Shown: positions 27,275 to 36,355, numbered from the stretch's first letter. The stretch is 64,000 bases of DNA from Mucilaginibacter tolerans (GCF_030519375.1 NZ_JAUMKB010000011.1:62001-126000); one strand, 5' to 3'. Translations and numbers: made by a program. Notes: a model not told the origin generated them from the letters alone.

Positions 27275-27949
27275 ATGAAAACAATTAATCAAATCATTAG
27301 CCAGGTAAATAAAGTGTTCTTTATGGTGTTGTCCCTGGTGCTAACCGTGGCTTCTGCATCAGCACAAAACGATTGGAAACTGAGCGCCGATAAGGAAGGA
27401 ATAAAAATATACACCAGCATAGTGCCCGATTCAAAGATTAAAGCTGTTAAAGTAGAATGTGATTTGAATACGACGCCATCTCAACTGGTTGCAGTGGTAA
27501 TGGATATTAATACAGCGACCGATTGGGTATATCATGTTAAGTCTGCTAAACTGATTAAACAGTTATCGCCTTCAGAACTTTATTATTACTCAGAAGTTAG
27601 TTTGCCCTGGCCTGCTGCAAACCGCGATTTTGTGGCCCATTTAACTGTCAGCAAGGACCCGGTTACTAAAGTAATAACCATTGATGGCCCCGCCGTGCCC
27701 GGTTTTGTCCCCGTCAAGAAAGGAATTGTACGGATAGATAACTCGTTTGGCAAGTGGGTGATCACTCCACTGGGGGCCAACCAGGTGCACGTTCAATATT
27801 CGATACATGTAGATCCTGGAGGCTCACTCCCAGCATGGCTGGTTAACATTTTTGCAACGGATGCCCCTTTGAAAATCTTTGAAAATCTGAAAGTACAATT
27901 GCAAAAACCAGCTTATAAAAATACAACTCTTGCGTTTATAGAAAACTAA
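27275..27949 (+). CDS. Exported START-domain (lipid/steroid-binding) protein
   Basis: A 224-residue protein from the ATG at 27275; an in-frame TTG further up would precede the signal peptide. Residues 1-31 form a signal peptide ending ASASAQ. The rest follows the START pattern: WKLSADKEGIKIYTS, a central VMDINTATDWVYHVKSAKL, LPWPAANRDFVAHL and GKWVITPLGANQVHVQYSIH. START domains hold a hydrophobic ligand in a cavity. The MarR-type operator directly upstream links it with the unknown 117-aa protein, the DUF5686 protein and marR. Confidence 0.85.
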   Translation: MKTINQIISQVNKVFFMVLSLVLTVASASAQNDWKLSADKEGIKIYTSIVPDSKIKAVKVECDLNTTPSQLVAVVMDINTATDWVYHVKSAKLIKQLSPSELYYYSEVSLPWPAANRDFVAHLTVSKDPVTKVITIDGPAVPGFVPVKKGIVRIDNSFGKWVITPLGANQVHVQYSIHVDPGGSLPAWLVNIFATDAPLKIFENLKVQLQKPAYKNTTLAFIEN

Positions 27950-28034
27950 TAGAGGTACCCGCCTTAAGACTTTTATCATAGTAAAGTCAGCCATATCACG
28001 GCAATGTCACAATACCAATTTTAATGAATTTTTT

Positions 28035-28077
28035 GGTAAACTAAGTTGACTAATTTGGTCAACTTAGTTTACCTTTG
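28035..28077 (+). promoter_or_regulatory. Long MarR-type operator overlapping a promoter
   Basis: A perfect 16-bp inverted repeat with a 7-base spacer (arms 28035-28050 and 28058-28073; left arm GGTAAACTAAGTTGAC). Within it TTG at 28046-28048 and TACCTTTG at 28070-28077 make a -33/-7 pair spaced 21 bases, so the operator covers the promoter of the 117-aa gene. Confidence 0.78.
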
Positions 28078-28097
28078 TATCATTAATCACAACAGTT

Positions 28098-28451
28098 ATG
28101 AAATCACCATGTATACATTTCGATCAGTCACTTTTAGACAACGCTAAATTGATGATAAACCAGGCTAAAGGCTTCAAATGGAACAGGTTGTTTGCTATGG
28201 CAGGCATTACCTCTGACAGGGTAAATTATTACCTGACGCTGTTGTTAAAACAAATCTTCAGCGACAATTTTTCAGGATCAGATGCAGAAACAGGTATGGC
28301 GCTCATTTTTCTGAAAAGTTATGTCTTATCAGCCACTGCATTTTTGAGTAACAATGTGATAATTGATTTTGTCAAAAATCTCAAAAAACAAAACGCAAGA
28401 GTATTGCAACTGGGCGCTGAAGAAAATTTCAATTACAATAAAGCCGCCTGA
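28098..28451 (+). CDS. Small protein of unknown function in the MarR-linked cluster
   Basis: A 117-residue protein that I do not recognise. It has no signal peptide; the sequence is mostly helical, with Lys/Arg at the N-terminal part (INQAKGFKWNRLFAMAGI), a hydrophobic middle (MALIFLKSYVLSATAFLS) and a basic C-terminal helix (VKNLKKQNARVLQLG). It begins 20 bases after an operator-promoter and is followed after 26 bases by the DUF5686 gene, so the two are likely co-transcribed. A regulatory or membrane-associated role cannot be decided. Confidence 0.7.
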   Translation: MKSPCIHFDQSLLDNAKLMINQAKGFKWNRLFAMAGITSDRVNYYLTLLLKQIFSDNFSGSDAETGMALIFLKSYVLSATAFLSNNVIIDFVKNLKKQNARVLQLGAEENFNYNKAA

Positions 28452-28477
28452 AACTAATCACCGTAAGTAATAAGATC

Positions 28478-31042
28478 ATGAAAACGAATTATACATACAA
28501 TATTATTAAAAGTACACTGCTGCTTTTATTCGTTGTGCTGTCAACAGCGTTGATGGCTCAGCAAACTATTGTAAAAGGAGTGGTTACCGATGCCCGCACA
28601 CATGAAACCATGCCGGGTGTAAGCGTGTCATTTGATGGGACAACAATTGGCAACAGTACTGATGTACAGGGTAATTACCGGATAATTATTGATGGTAATT
28701 ATAGTCGCATCAAAATCTCATTTATTGGTTATAAAACGCTATACAAAGATATCACCCCGGGCACTACACAAACTATCAATATTGTATTGGCTGAAGATCG
28801 CAAAACCTTAAATGAGGTGGTAATCAGAGGCGGAAAAAAGACAAGGTATACCAATAAAAATAACCCGGCTGTCGAACTGATCCGTAAGGTGATTGCCCAT
28901 AAGGATCAGAACAGGATAGAGAATTATAACTATGCGGAATTTCAGCAGTACGAAAGGGTATTGTTTTCATTAAGTGACCTATCAGAAAAATTCAAGAATA
29001 AAAGGATATTCAAAAATTATCAGTTCCTGTTTACCGAACAGGATTCAGACGCGATTGGTGGTAAAAACCTGTTGCCGATTTACCTCGAAGAAAAGTTATC
29101 AGATAATTACTACCGCAAATCGCCTTATGTGAAAAAACAGGTGATAGAGGCCAACAAGCAGGTGAAGTATGACGAAAACTTTATAGACAATGATGGTTTG
29201 AAAACTTACTTCAACCGCTTATATATGGATATTGAGATTTATGATAACAATATCCCTTTGTTAGGTAATCAATTGCTTAGCCCGATTGCTGATGGCGCTC
29301 CTGCTTTTTATAAGTTCTTCATTACTGATACCATTAAGGATGTTAGTCCCCAACTCATAGAGTTGAGTTTTACCCCTCGTAATACCAATAATATGCTGTT
29401 CGAGGGTAAGATTTACATCACGATGGACGACAACTATGCTGTACAAAAAGCAGAATTGACGGTTAATAAAAACGTCAACCTGAACTTTGTACGCAAAATG
29501 CAAACCACACTGGCTTATACCAAGACAGAGACCGGCCGTTATCGCTTAAGTCAGAGTGATCTGAAAATCGACTTCGGTATTAACAAAAACAAAGGTGGCG
29601 GTGTATATGGCGAGCGCATTGTGCTCATCAATAATTTTGCTGTCAACAAACCGCGCCCTGAATCAACTTACACCGGTCCGGCACAAATGATTGCGTTTGA
29701 TGCCAAAGAGAAAGGGGATGAATTCTGGAAGGCTAATCGCCCTGATACCTTGAAACAATCGCAGCTGGATATTTACAAGAATATCGACAGTTTGCAAACT
29801 ATACCGTCATTCCGCCGCACGATGGATCTTGTTACCCTGTTCGTGGCCGGTTACAAAAATGAAGGCCCATTTGAAATTGGCCCTACAAATACCTTTTATG
29901 GTGGTAACGCAGTTGAAGGTTTCAGAGCCCGGTTGGGTGGCCGTACCACAACAGCTTTAAGCAAACGTTATTATTTTGAAACTTATGGCGCTTACGGTTT
30001 TCGCGATGATAAATTCAAGTACTTTCTAAGCGGCACTTATTCGCTCAATAATAAGTCGATCTATTCGTTCCCTCAGGAATATATCAGGGCAAGTTTTCAG
30101 CACGATACCAAGATACCCGGTACGGAATTAGGCTTCGTTCAGGAAGATAACTTTCTTTTATCTATAAAGCGTGGTGAAAGTGACCTGCTTACTTATAATG
30201 ATCAGTTCAAGATAGATTATGTGCATGAGTATTTGAACCATTTTTCCTACAAAGTTGAGTTCAGAAGCTGGAATCAGGCCTCCGGAGGTGCATTGGTTTT
30301 TCAGAATACAGAAAATAATCTTTCTCATATAATCAATAATCTGCAAACGACAGATTTGTCACTCGAGCTGCGATATGCTCCTCATGAAAAATTCTACCAG
30401 GGGAAATTGTACCGCACGCCAATTCCTGACAAATACCCGATCTTCACCCTGCGTTTTGATCAGGGTATCAAGGGACTATTAAAAGGTCAATACAACTATC
30501 AAAGCATGACCGCTAATATTACCAAGAGATTCTATTTATCTCAGCTTGGTTTTACCGATGTTGAGGCCGAAGGCGGATATATCTTCAATAAACTGCCTTT
30601 CCCATTATTGGATATTCACCATGCTAACCAGAGCTATGCCCTTCAATTGGAATCATACAACCTGATGAATTACCTGGAGTTTGTGAGCGACCATTACGCC
30701 AGTATAAATATCGATCATCACTTTAATGGCTTATTCTTTAACAGGATACCACTACTGGATAATCTGAAACTAAGAGAAGTCGTATCATTCAAAAGCTTGT
30801 GGGGAGGTTTAAGATCTGAAAATAACCCTGTTAACGACCCATCATTATTCCAGTTTCCGATGAGAGAAGGTGGTCAGTTGATTACCCATTCATTAAACAA
30901 TGGCCCTTATATGGAAGCGAGTGCTGGTATTGAGAATATATTCAAACTGGTGCGGTTGGACCTGGTAAGGAGGTTAAGCTACCTTGACAATGTCGATGCT
31001 CCGAAATGGGGGATAAGGGCAAGGGTTAAATTCCAGTTCTAA
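28478..31042 (+). CDS. DUF5686 outer-membrane protein with carboxypeptidase-like N-domain
   Basis: An 854-residue exported protein (signal peptide to LMAQQ). Residues 27-115 are a CarboxypepD_reg-like beta-sandwich (VKGVVTDARTHETMPGVSVSFDG, ending VVIRGGKK). The rest is the DUF5686 region, with many amphipathic beta strands and a final aromatic residue (RARVKFQF*), as expected of an outer-membrane barrel inserted by BamA. Function is unknown; relatives are common in Bacteroidota. It sits between the 117-aa gene and marR in the same orientation. Confidence 0.88.
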   Translation: MKTNYTYNIIKSTLLLLFVVLSTALMAQQTIVKGVVTDARTHETMPGVSVSFDGTTIGNSTDVQGNYRIIIDGNYSRIKISFIGYKTLYKDITPGTTQTINIVLAEDRKTLNEVVIRGGKKTRYTNKNNPAVELIRKVIAHKDQNRIENYNYAEFQQYERVLFSLSDLSEKFKNKRIFKNYQFLFTEQDSDAIGGKNLLPIYLEEKLSDNYYRKSPYVKKQVIEANKQVKYDENFIDNDGLKTYFNRLYMDIEIYDNNIPLLGNQLLSPIADGAPAFYKFFITDTIKDVSPQLIELSFTPRNTNNMLFEGKIYITMDDNYAVQKAELTVNKNVNLNFVRKMQTTLAYTKTETGRYRLSQSDLKIDFGINKNKGGGVYGERIVLINNFAVNKPRPESTYTGPAQMIAFDAKEKGDEFWKANRPDTLKQSQLDIYKNIDSLQTIPSFRRTMDLVTLFVAGYKNEGPFEIGPTNTFYGGNAVEGFRARLGGRTTTALSKRYYFETYGAYGFRDDKFKYFLSGTYSLNNKSIYSFPQEYIRASFQHDTKIPGTELGFVQEDNFLLSIKRGESDLLTYNDQFKIDYVHEYLNHFSYKVEFRSWNQASGGALVFQNTENNLSHIINNLQTTDLSLELRYAPHEKFYQGKLYRTPIPDKYPIFTLRFDQGIKGLLKGQYNYQSMTANITKRFYLSQLGFTDVEAEGGYIFNKLPFPLLDIHHANQSYALQLESYNLMNYLEFVSDHYASINIDHHFNGLFFNRIPLLDNLKLREVVSFKSLWGGLRSENNPVNDPSLFQFPMREGGQLITHSLNNGPYMEASAGIENIFKLVRLDLVRRLSYLDNVDAPKWGIRARVKFQF

Positions 31043-31068
31043 CTATACTTATTGGGTAAAATATTCGT

Positions 31069-31102
31069 TAAATTTGTAAACCGGGTTGACTATATCGCCC
31101 GG
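31069..31102 (+). promoter_or_regulatory. marR promoter with TTGACTA operator half
   Basis: TAAATTTG (31069-31076) matches the -7 box. Just downstream, TTGACTATAT (31086-31095) repeats the core of the two upstream operators and is framed by an inverted CCGGG/CCCGG pair (31081-31085, 31098-31102). Autoregulation by the encoded MarR protein is inferred. Confidence 0.55.
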
Positions 31103-31121
31103 AAAGCAAAAATTGAAAAAC

Positions 31122-31580
31122 ATGTTAAACGAAGATACATCAAGGATGACAAGCAGGTTACTTTACCTGTTGAAAAGACTATCGGATGATTGGTATTGCA
31201 CCGAACTATGCCACGCTAATCTGAAGGGCTTTAATAACTCCTATATACCCATGTTTATGAGTATTGGCACAAAGGGGATATCCAACAGCAAACTGGCGGC
31301 AAACCTGAGCATAACCAAGCAGGCAGCCAGTAAAGTGATCAAAGAGCTGGAAGAATTGAACCTGGTGCGCAGTGAAAAGTGCAGCACCGATGGACGATCA
31401 ATGATGTTGTATTTAACTGATGAAGGTATCAGTTTTTACGAGCACATCAGCAGCCAGATGGCGGCACTTGAAAAAGAGTACAAAAAAGTGGTTGGCGCTA
31501 AAAACTACGAGAATGCTATCAACGTAATGCTTAAACTGGTGGAGTTTCACCAGAGTCATGAAAAAGCAGCTGTGAATTAA
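31122..31580 (+). CDS. MarR-family transcriptional regulator
   Basis: A 152-residue winged-helix protein from the ATG at 31122 (an earlier TTG is unlikely). The helix-turn-helix SNSKLAANLSITKQAASKVIKELEELNLVRSEKCSTDGRS with the following wing is standard for MarR; the N-terminal helix starts SRMTSRLLYLLKRL. It ends the START/DUF5686 cluster and likely represses it through the shared TTGACTA operators, responding to a small hydrophobic molecule (inference). Confidence 0.9.
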   Translation: MLNEDTSRMTSRLLYLLKRLSDDWYCTELCHANLKGFNNSYIPMFMSIGTKGISNSKLAANLSITKQAASKVIKELEELNLVRSEKCSTDGRSMMLYLTDEGISFYEHISSQMAALEKEYKKVVGAKNYENAINVMLKLVEFHQSHEKAAVN

Positions 31581-31605
31581 TAGTATTCCACTTTTATATA
31601 TCCCG

Positions 31606-31637
31606 ATGCCTCTGCCAAACAGGGGCATTTTTATTTT
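31606..31637 (+). terminator. Rho-independent terminator after marR
   Basis: A 9-bp stem with one G-T wobble (31606-31614 with 31620-31628), a CCAAA loop and the T-rich tail TTTTTATTTT. Confidence 0.8.
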
Positions 31638-31715
31638 CCGGCAGGAGGGTTTCACCGAATTGATTAGTTCTTATTAAAATACTTTATTATCCTTTTTTAA
31701 TTTAAGCGTTGATTT

Positions 31716-31784
31716 TTAGTGTATTAACTTAGTGTATAAATTACACTTTTATGATAAATTTATCAGGTACTCATTGTATCTTTG
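31716..31784 (+). promoter_or_regulatory. Upstream region of the GIN-domain gene
   Basis: Two direct copies of TTAGTGTAT (31716-31724, 31729-31737) and an inverted AGTGTA/TACACT pair (31731-31736, 31742-31747) precede a TATCTTTG -7 box at 31777-31784. No good -33 element is visible, which fits an activator-dependent promoter. Confidence 0.45.
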
Positions 31785-31839
31785 TATTGTATTTAGATGA
31801 TGCTTTGGCATTTGATCAATACAATAAAACTTAAAAACA

Positions 31840-32442
31840 ATGAAAACCAAAATTTTATCTATCATCCTGTTATTCGTTGCAATTGCAGGATTTTCAAAAT
31901 CAACTGATGCTGCTACAATTAATGCAGACTATACTCTTTTAAAAGAGATCAAAGCCATTAATAAGATCGAAGTTCGCGGAAACGTGGAATTATTTATTTC
32001 TGATAACTCTGTCGAACAGGTGAAAGTTTACAACAAATACTATTCTGAAAATGCTTTGGTTCAGTACAGCAATGGCACTTTAAGAATTACTTCTTACAAT
32101 GCTGAAAAATTGATCGTATGGGTGAGCACTGACGAACTTCGCGCTATAGCTGCTTATGACAACGCTGAAGTAAAATCATTCGGAAAGCTTTCTAAAATTG
32201 AATTCGATGTTGACTTGCATAATAATGCATCTGCTAATTTGGACCTGGATGCTTACAGAGCCAACGTAAAACTGAACGATCATGCTAAAGCTGAACTGAG
32301 TGGTACTGCAACAGAATTTGGATTAACTGCCAATGCTAACACAACCGTAGTTAAAAGCGATTTCAAAGCAGAGCACATTATTGATAACAAGATCAATGCC
32401 GTTACGGCAGCCAAGAATGATGATTTAACTATACTTGAATAA
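31840..32442 (+). CDS. Exported GIN-domain (DUF2807-like) protein
   Basis: A 200-residue secreted protein with a signal peptide (MKTKILSIILLFVAIAGFSKS). The body shows the GIN pattern: INKIEVRGNVELFISDNSVEQVKV, followed by regular short beta strands (LRAIAAYDNAEVKSFGKL, ANLDLDAYRANVKLNDHAKAELSG) that form a beta-helix-like head. Many Bacteroidota encode these at the surface; their function is unknown. It is monocistronic, with its own regulatory region and terminator. Confidence 0.85.
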   Translation: MKTKILSIILLFVAIAGFSKSTDAATINADYTLLKEIKAINKIEVRGNVELFISDNSVEQVKVYNKYYSENALVQYSNGTLRITSYNAEKLIVWVSTDELRAIAAYDNAEVKSFGKLSKIEFDVDLHNNASANLDLDAYRANVKLNDHAKAELSGTATEFGLTANANTTVVKSDFKAEHIIDNKINAVTAAKNDDLTILE

Positions 32443-32469
32443 GCACCACTTTGGATTTGGATTAAAGGT

Positions 32470-32496
32470 CGATTGTATTTACAATCGGCTTTTTTG
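32470..32496. terminator. Terminator between the GIN-domain gene and the FGGY kinase gene
   Basis: The stem CGATTGT/ACAATCG (32470-32476, 32481-32487) with an ATTT loop is followed by GCTTTTTTG. It serves the GIN gene and lies 2 bases beyond the kinase stop, so it may act in both directions. Confidence 0.8.
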
Positions 32497-32498
32497 TT

Positions 32499-33968
32499 TT
32501 AAATGTGTTTTTTATAGACTTTGTGCATAGTCGCTTTCAGGTCATTGTATAACTGTTTGTAAATAATGAAGCATTGATTGTAAGTACCGCGGTTTGCTGT
32601 GTTGGGTTGATAGACGATCAAATCGTTGCCAGCCTTCGGATATTCTTTGATTGCCCCGATTAATTTCAAAGCAATAAAGGCTGCACCTACTGCAGAAGCA
32701 TCATCAGTTTGAAGGATAGCCAGCTTTTTTTCGGTAATAGCAGCCAATGTTTGTACCCAAATTTCGGATTTGGTAAATCCCCCGCTGATATTGATCTGTA
32801 TTATCGGCTCCGAGTTTTTCTGAACAGCATCCAGCACATCGCGCATCGCAAAGCAGATTCCTTCCAAAACAGCCCTTGAAAAATCGGCTTGTGTATGCTG
32901 TAGTCTGACACCAAAAAAATTGCCGCAGCTTTCACTATCCCATATCGGTGCACGCTCGCCGGTGAGATAGGGCAGGAAGATCAGTCCATTACTGCCTGCC
33001 GGCACGTCATCAATTTGTCTGAATAGGTGTTCGTAATCTTTTTCGGTCGGATTTGGCCCTGCGATATTTTTTACCCACCATTGCATAGCCACGCCACCGT
33101 TGTTGATTGGGCCGCCGCAGATGTAAGTATTCTTATCCAGTACATAACTGAATGTCATAGCTTCTTCATTTGGCAAAGGTTTATTGCTGGCAACCCTTAC
33201 GGCGCCACTGGTGCCGATAGTCATGGCAGCAATTCCTGGTTCAGTAGCCATACTGCCCAGATTGGCCAAGCAGCCGTCACTTGCTCCGGTGATGAATGGA
33301 ATATTTTTATCGAGAAACGTTAATGAACAACCTGTTTGAGCATAGTTTGTTGGCACTGGTTGAGAAAGCATATCTGCTGTAATACCCGCCAGTTTTAGAG
33401 CATCATCATGCCATTCAAATTTGGTGATATTAAACAGGCCTGTACTGGAAGCAATAGAATAATCGATCACAAACTCGTTAAATAGTTTATACCAGATGTA
33501 TTCCTTTATCGAAATGAACTTATAAGCCTTATGGAGCTCAGGATTATTCTCTTTCAGCCAGATCAGCTTGCACAAAGGCGACATGGAATGAATAGGAGTA
33601 CCGGTAGCTTTGTATATCGACATACCCCGTTCGGTGGCTCTCAACTCAACAGCAATTTCTGCGCTGCGGTTATCGGCCCAGGTCATCATAGGTGCCAGGG
33701 CATTGCCATTTTGGTCGACAGCAATAACGCTATGCATGGCACTGCTTAAACTAATTGCCAGCGGCTGTGCAGCGGTTTTTGCAATGATCCCTTTAATACT
33801 TGCGATAAAGGCCTGCCATATCTGCTGTGGATCCTGCTCATGATAGCCTGTTTTCGGAGCGCTGAACTGATAATACTGTTGATTATCTGCAAACGAATTT
33901 CCCTTCAGATCAACTGCAACAGCCTTTGTGCTCCCGGTGCCAATATCGATGCCTAAAACATATTCCAT
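32499..33968 (-). CDS. FGGY-family carbohydrate kinase (gluconokinase or xylulokinase type)
   Basis: A 489-residue sugar kinase. The N-terminal phosphate motif is DIGTGSTKAVAVD, the sugar-binding region carries the TWADNRS motif, and the C-terminal FGGY signature shows as INISGGFTKSEIWVQTLA with the adenosine motif DDASAVGAAFIA. The lineage looks nearest to FGGY gluconokinases, but xylulose kinases have the same motifs. The product would enter the pentose phosphate route. It starts 24 bases after the nuclease gene, so the two may share a transcript. Confidence 0.9.
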   Translation of the reverse strand: MEYVLGIDIGTGSTKAVAVDLKGNSFADNQQYYQFSAPKTGYHEQDPQQIWQAFIASIKGIIAKTAAQPLAISLSSAMHSVIAVDQNGNALAPMMTWADNRSAEIAVELRATERGMSIYKATGTPIHSMSPLCKLIWLKENNPELHKAYKFISIKEYIWYKLFNEFVIDYSIASSTGLFNITKFEWHDDALKLAGITADMLSQPVPTNYAQTGCSLTFLDKNIPFITGASDGCLANLGSMATEPGIAAMTIGTSGAVRVASNKPLPNEEAMTFSYVLDKNTYICGGPINNGGVAMQWWVKNIAGPNPTEKDYEHLFRQIDDVPAGSNGLIFLPYLTGERAPIWDSESCGNFFGVRLQHTQADFSRAVLEGICFAMRDVLDAVQKNSEPIIQINISGGFTKSEIWVQTLAAITEKKLAILQTDDASAVGAAFIALKLIGAIKEYPKAGNDLIVYQPNTANRGTYNQCFIIYKQLYNDLKATMHKVYKKHI

Positions 33969-33992
33969 ATTTAATGCAAGATACTTATTTCG

Positions 33993-35351
33993 TTAAAAGC
34001 CCCGGAACGGTTTTGTTTCGACTGCATCCTGAACATTTTGCGGTAATGCTGATAGCAAATTATACCCGGTAACCTTCTCAATATCTCTTACTGTACAGAT
34101 ATATTTCATCCAGTTAGGGTCAATGCTATCGTCATTTGGCGTGTCAATGGCGATTACTTGTGTTTGCGATGTTATTCTATGCAAGTCATTGTTGCCATTC
34201 GGTATAATGACCGCTATCTTCCAGATATGAGCAGGAACATTGATTCTGCCTTTATAAATAGATGTAGCGTAACCATTTCTTCCGGTACCGCCTGTACCAT
34301 AACTGCCCATGATCACATAAACTTCGTTGCCGTCCTTTACACGGTCACGGCAAAAGCTTTCCAAATGTTCCCAGGTATGTTGATTATTATTAGGTGCTTG
34401 CGGAATAATGTTATCCATCAAAAACGTAGCAGAATTAGCATCCGATGACGAAGAGCGGTCGCCACTGGGGCAATTGTGACCTTTGTCGAAGCCGCTACCA
34501 CGATAATAAGTATTATCTACTTTGAACCATTTGGGAGGCAGTGTGGTGTCCGCTCTGAAATCATCCGGGCCGCGTTTCCCTGTGATATCGCCTGCTCCGA
34601 TATGCCAGCTAACCCAATTAGGTTCAGCTTTTGTTTTGCTGTAACTCTCGATATAATAATGGTGATCTATCAGGTAATTATCTGCGCTTATACTTGTATT
34701 GTCAGTTGCATTGCTTGGGTTTCCCAACAGTAAGTTCCAGTCGTCGCCGGGCACTGGGTTGTCAGTGCTTGCAGCGGTTGTGTTTGTATTGTTTTGAGCT
34801 GATTTACGTTCTATTCCCGTGAAAACTATATCATCAATATTTATACGGTTCTTGCCCCCGCTAACTTTCCTGATCTCGATTCGAACCGGCCCGGTTTGAT
34901 TAATAGAAGCTATAAAATAAGCTAACTCATGGCTGGATGCTGTCATCGTTTGCCCGATCTGCTGATAACTGCCACCGTTATTATAAGATACCCACAATTG
35001 TAGTTCGGAACTTTTATCATTTCCATAAGTAGCATAATGAATAGTCACTTTACCTACATTTTGCATGTCGAATTGCATCGACAATTTGCCATTATTACGG
35101 ATACGAATGGCATGAATGCCGGTTTTCGAGTCCCTGTCGCTCGTGCCAACCAACGCATCTTTTAATAACCAGGCTCCGCTTTTAAATTTAAATGATCCGG
35201 TGGTATAACTTTTTGAAGCTGGTTTATCTGTCTGCTCAAAGTCTTCCTTCGGTGATTCTCCGCTTGTTAGTTGGTTTTTATTGCTGTTACAGCCGCTGGT
35301 AAAAACAAGAATTGTTAAAATAAGTACGAGTAAACGTGATTTGATCTTCAT
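33993..35351 (-). CDS. Surface lipoprotein DNA/RNA non-specific endonuclease
   Basis: A 452-residue protein from the ATG at 35351, which gives a clean lipoprotein signal (MKIKSRLLVLILTILVFTSG, then Cys21). A longer frame to 35411 would run into the ArsR promoter. Residues 50-185 form a beta-sandwich that may bind substrate. The C-terminal half is a NUC1-type beta-beta-alpha-metal nuclease: SGFDKGHNCPSGDR matches the DRGH active-site motif, followed by ATFLMDNIIPQAPNNNQ, where the Asn residues bind Mg. It likely degrades extracellular nucleic acid at the cell surface. Confidence 0.9.
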   Translation of the reverse strand: MKIKSRLLVLILTILVFTSGCNSNKNQLTSGESPKEDFEQTDKPASKSYTTGSFKFKSGAWLLKDALVGTSDRDSKTGIHAIRIRNNGKLSMQFDMQNVGKVTIHYATYGNDKSSELQLWVSYNNGGSYQQIGQTMTASSHELAYFIASINQTGPVRIEIRKVSGGKNRINIDDIVFTGIERKSAQNNTNTTAASTDNPVPGDDWNLLLGNPSNATDNTSISADNYLIDHHYYIESYSKTKAEPNWVSWHIGAGDITGKRGPDDFRADTTLPPKWFKVDNTYYRGSGFDKGHNCPSGDRSSSSDANSATFLMDNIIPQAPNNNQHTWEHLESFCRDRVKDGNEVYVIMGSYGTGGTGRNGYATSIYKGRINVPAHIWKIAVIIPNGNNDLHRITSQTQVIAIDTPNDDSIDPNWMKYICTVRDIEKVTGYNLLSALPQNVQDAVETKPFRGF

Positions 35352-35417
35352 AATAAAGCCGCAAGATAGACTTTGCAAGGCGAGTGATATTGGGACAAAG
35401 AAAATTTTCATAAAAAA

Positions 35418-35464
35418 TTTGCGTAAGTAAATACTTACATATATATTTGTAAGGAAATACTTAC
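35418..35464 (+). promoter_or_regulatory. arsR promoter with two embedded operators
   Basis: TTTG (35418-35421), a 20-base spacer and TATATTTG (35442-35449) make a textbook Bacteroidota promoter. GTAAGTAAATACTTAC (35423-35438) sits between the two boxes and GTAAGGAAATACTTAC (35449-35464) covers the start site, 26 bp apart. This strongly suggests repression by the encoded ArsR protein. Confidence 0.82.
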
Positions 35465-35472
35465 ATATCGAA

Positions 35473-35814
35473 ATGGCACTACAATCAAGAAGGGATGTTT
35501 TTCAGGCAATAGCCGATCCGACACGCAGAGAAATTATCAACCTGATAGCTTTTAATCCGCTTAACCTGAATTCCATTGCAGAGAATTTTGATGTGAGCCG
35601 GCCTGCAATTTCCCAGCATATCAAAATATTGACTGAGTGCGGACTGATCGTTATTAAAAAGCAGGGAAGAGAAAGGTATTGCGAAGCATCGCTGCAGCAG
35701 TTAGGTGAAGTATCGAACTGGATAGAGCAATTCCGGAAACTTTGGCAAGGAAGATTTAATGTGCTCGACGATTTATTGGAAGAATATAAGACGAAAGAGA
35801 AGAAAAAGGAGTAA
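35473..35814 (+). CDS. ArsR-family winged-helix repressor
   Basis: A 113-residue protein with the ArsR/SmtB helix-turn-helix (QAIADPTRREIINLI, then NSIAENFDVSRPAISQHIKILTECGLI). No metal-binding Cys pair is visible, so it belongs to the group paired with SRPBCC proteins rather than metal sensors. It begins 8 bases after the second operator and is followed after 43 bases by the SRPBCC gene. Confidence 0.92.
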   Translation: MALQSRRDVFQAIADPTRREIINLIAFNPLNLNSIAENFDVSRPAISQHIKILTECGLIVIKKQGRERYCEASLQQLGEVSNWIEQFRKLWQGRFNVLDDLLEEYKTKEKKKE

Positions 35815-35857
35815 ACAAATTATCTATAAAATTTAACCATTTAATAAACAAATAGTT

Positions 35858-36355
35858 ATGGCATCTAATAATCAAACTGAGATCATTGCCGAACCAGGCA
35901 AACAGGAGCTATTTATCAAAAGAGAATTTGAAGCTCCGCGCGAATTAGTTTTTAGGGCATTTACAGAGGCGGATATGCTCGTTAAATGGCTTGGTCCGTG
36001 CAACATGAAAATGCGCATCGATAAACATGAGGCTTGGGCCGGTGGCTCATACCGTTATATTCATATCGACCCACAGGGTAACGAGTACGGTTTTCATGGC
36101 GTTTCGCACGAGATGCTGGTACCTGAAAGACTGATACGTACTTTTGAATTCGAGGGCCTTCCCGAAACGGGCCACGTGGTATTGGAAACGGCACGGTTTG
36201 AGGCGTTACCGAATGATCGCACAAGGGTAATCATTCAATCTGTGTTTCAATCTGTCGCAGACCGCGATGGGATGGTACAGGCAGGAATGGAGTACGGCGT
36301 GAAAGAATCTCACCAAATGCTGGACGAATTCTTAGCTAAACAGTTAGTGAACTAA
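35858..36355 (+). CDS. SRPBCC (AHSA1-like) domain protein
   Basis: A 165-residue protein with the AHSA1/START-like fold: LFIKREFEAPRELVFRAFTEADMLVKWLGP at the N-terminus, then MRIDKHEAWAGGSYRYIHIDPQG and the C-terminal helix. The fold encloses a hydrophobic cavity; the ligand is unknown. The ArsR-SRPBCC pairing is common in bacteria, where the ArsR protein controls both genes. Confidence 0.9.
   Translation: MASNNQTEIIAEPGKQELFIKREFEAPRELVFRAFTEADMLVKWLGPCNMKMRIDKHEAWAGGSYRYIHIDPQGNEYGFHGVSHEMLVPERLIRTFEFEGLPETGHVVLETARFEALPNDRTRVIIQSVFQSVADRDGMVQAGMEYGVKESHQMLDEFLAKQLVN

Noticed and set aside
35352..35411. Longer start for the nuclease at 35411
   Set aside because: The extra 20 residues would precede a lipoprotein signal peptide and reach close to the ArsR promoter; ATG 35351 is better.
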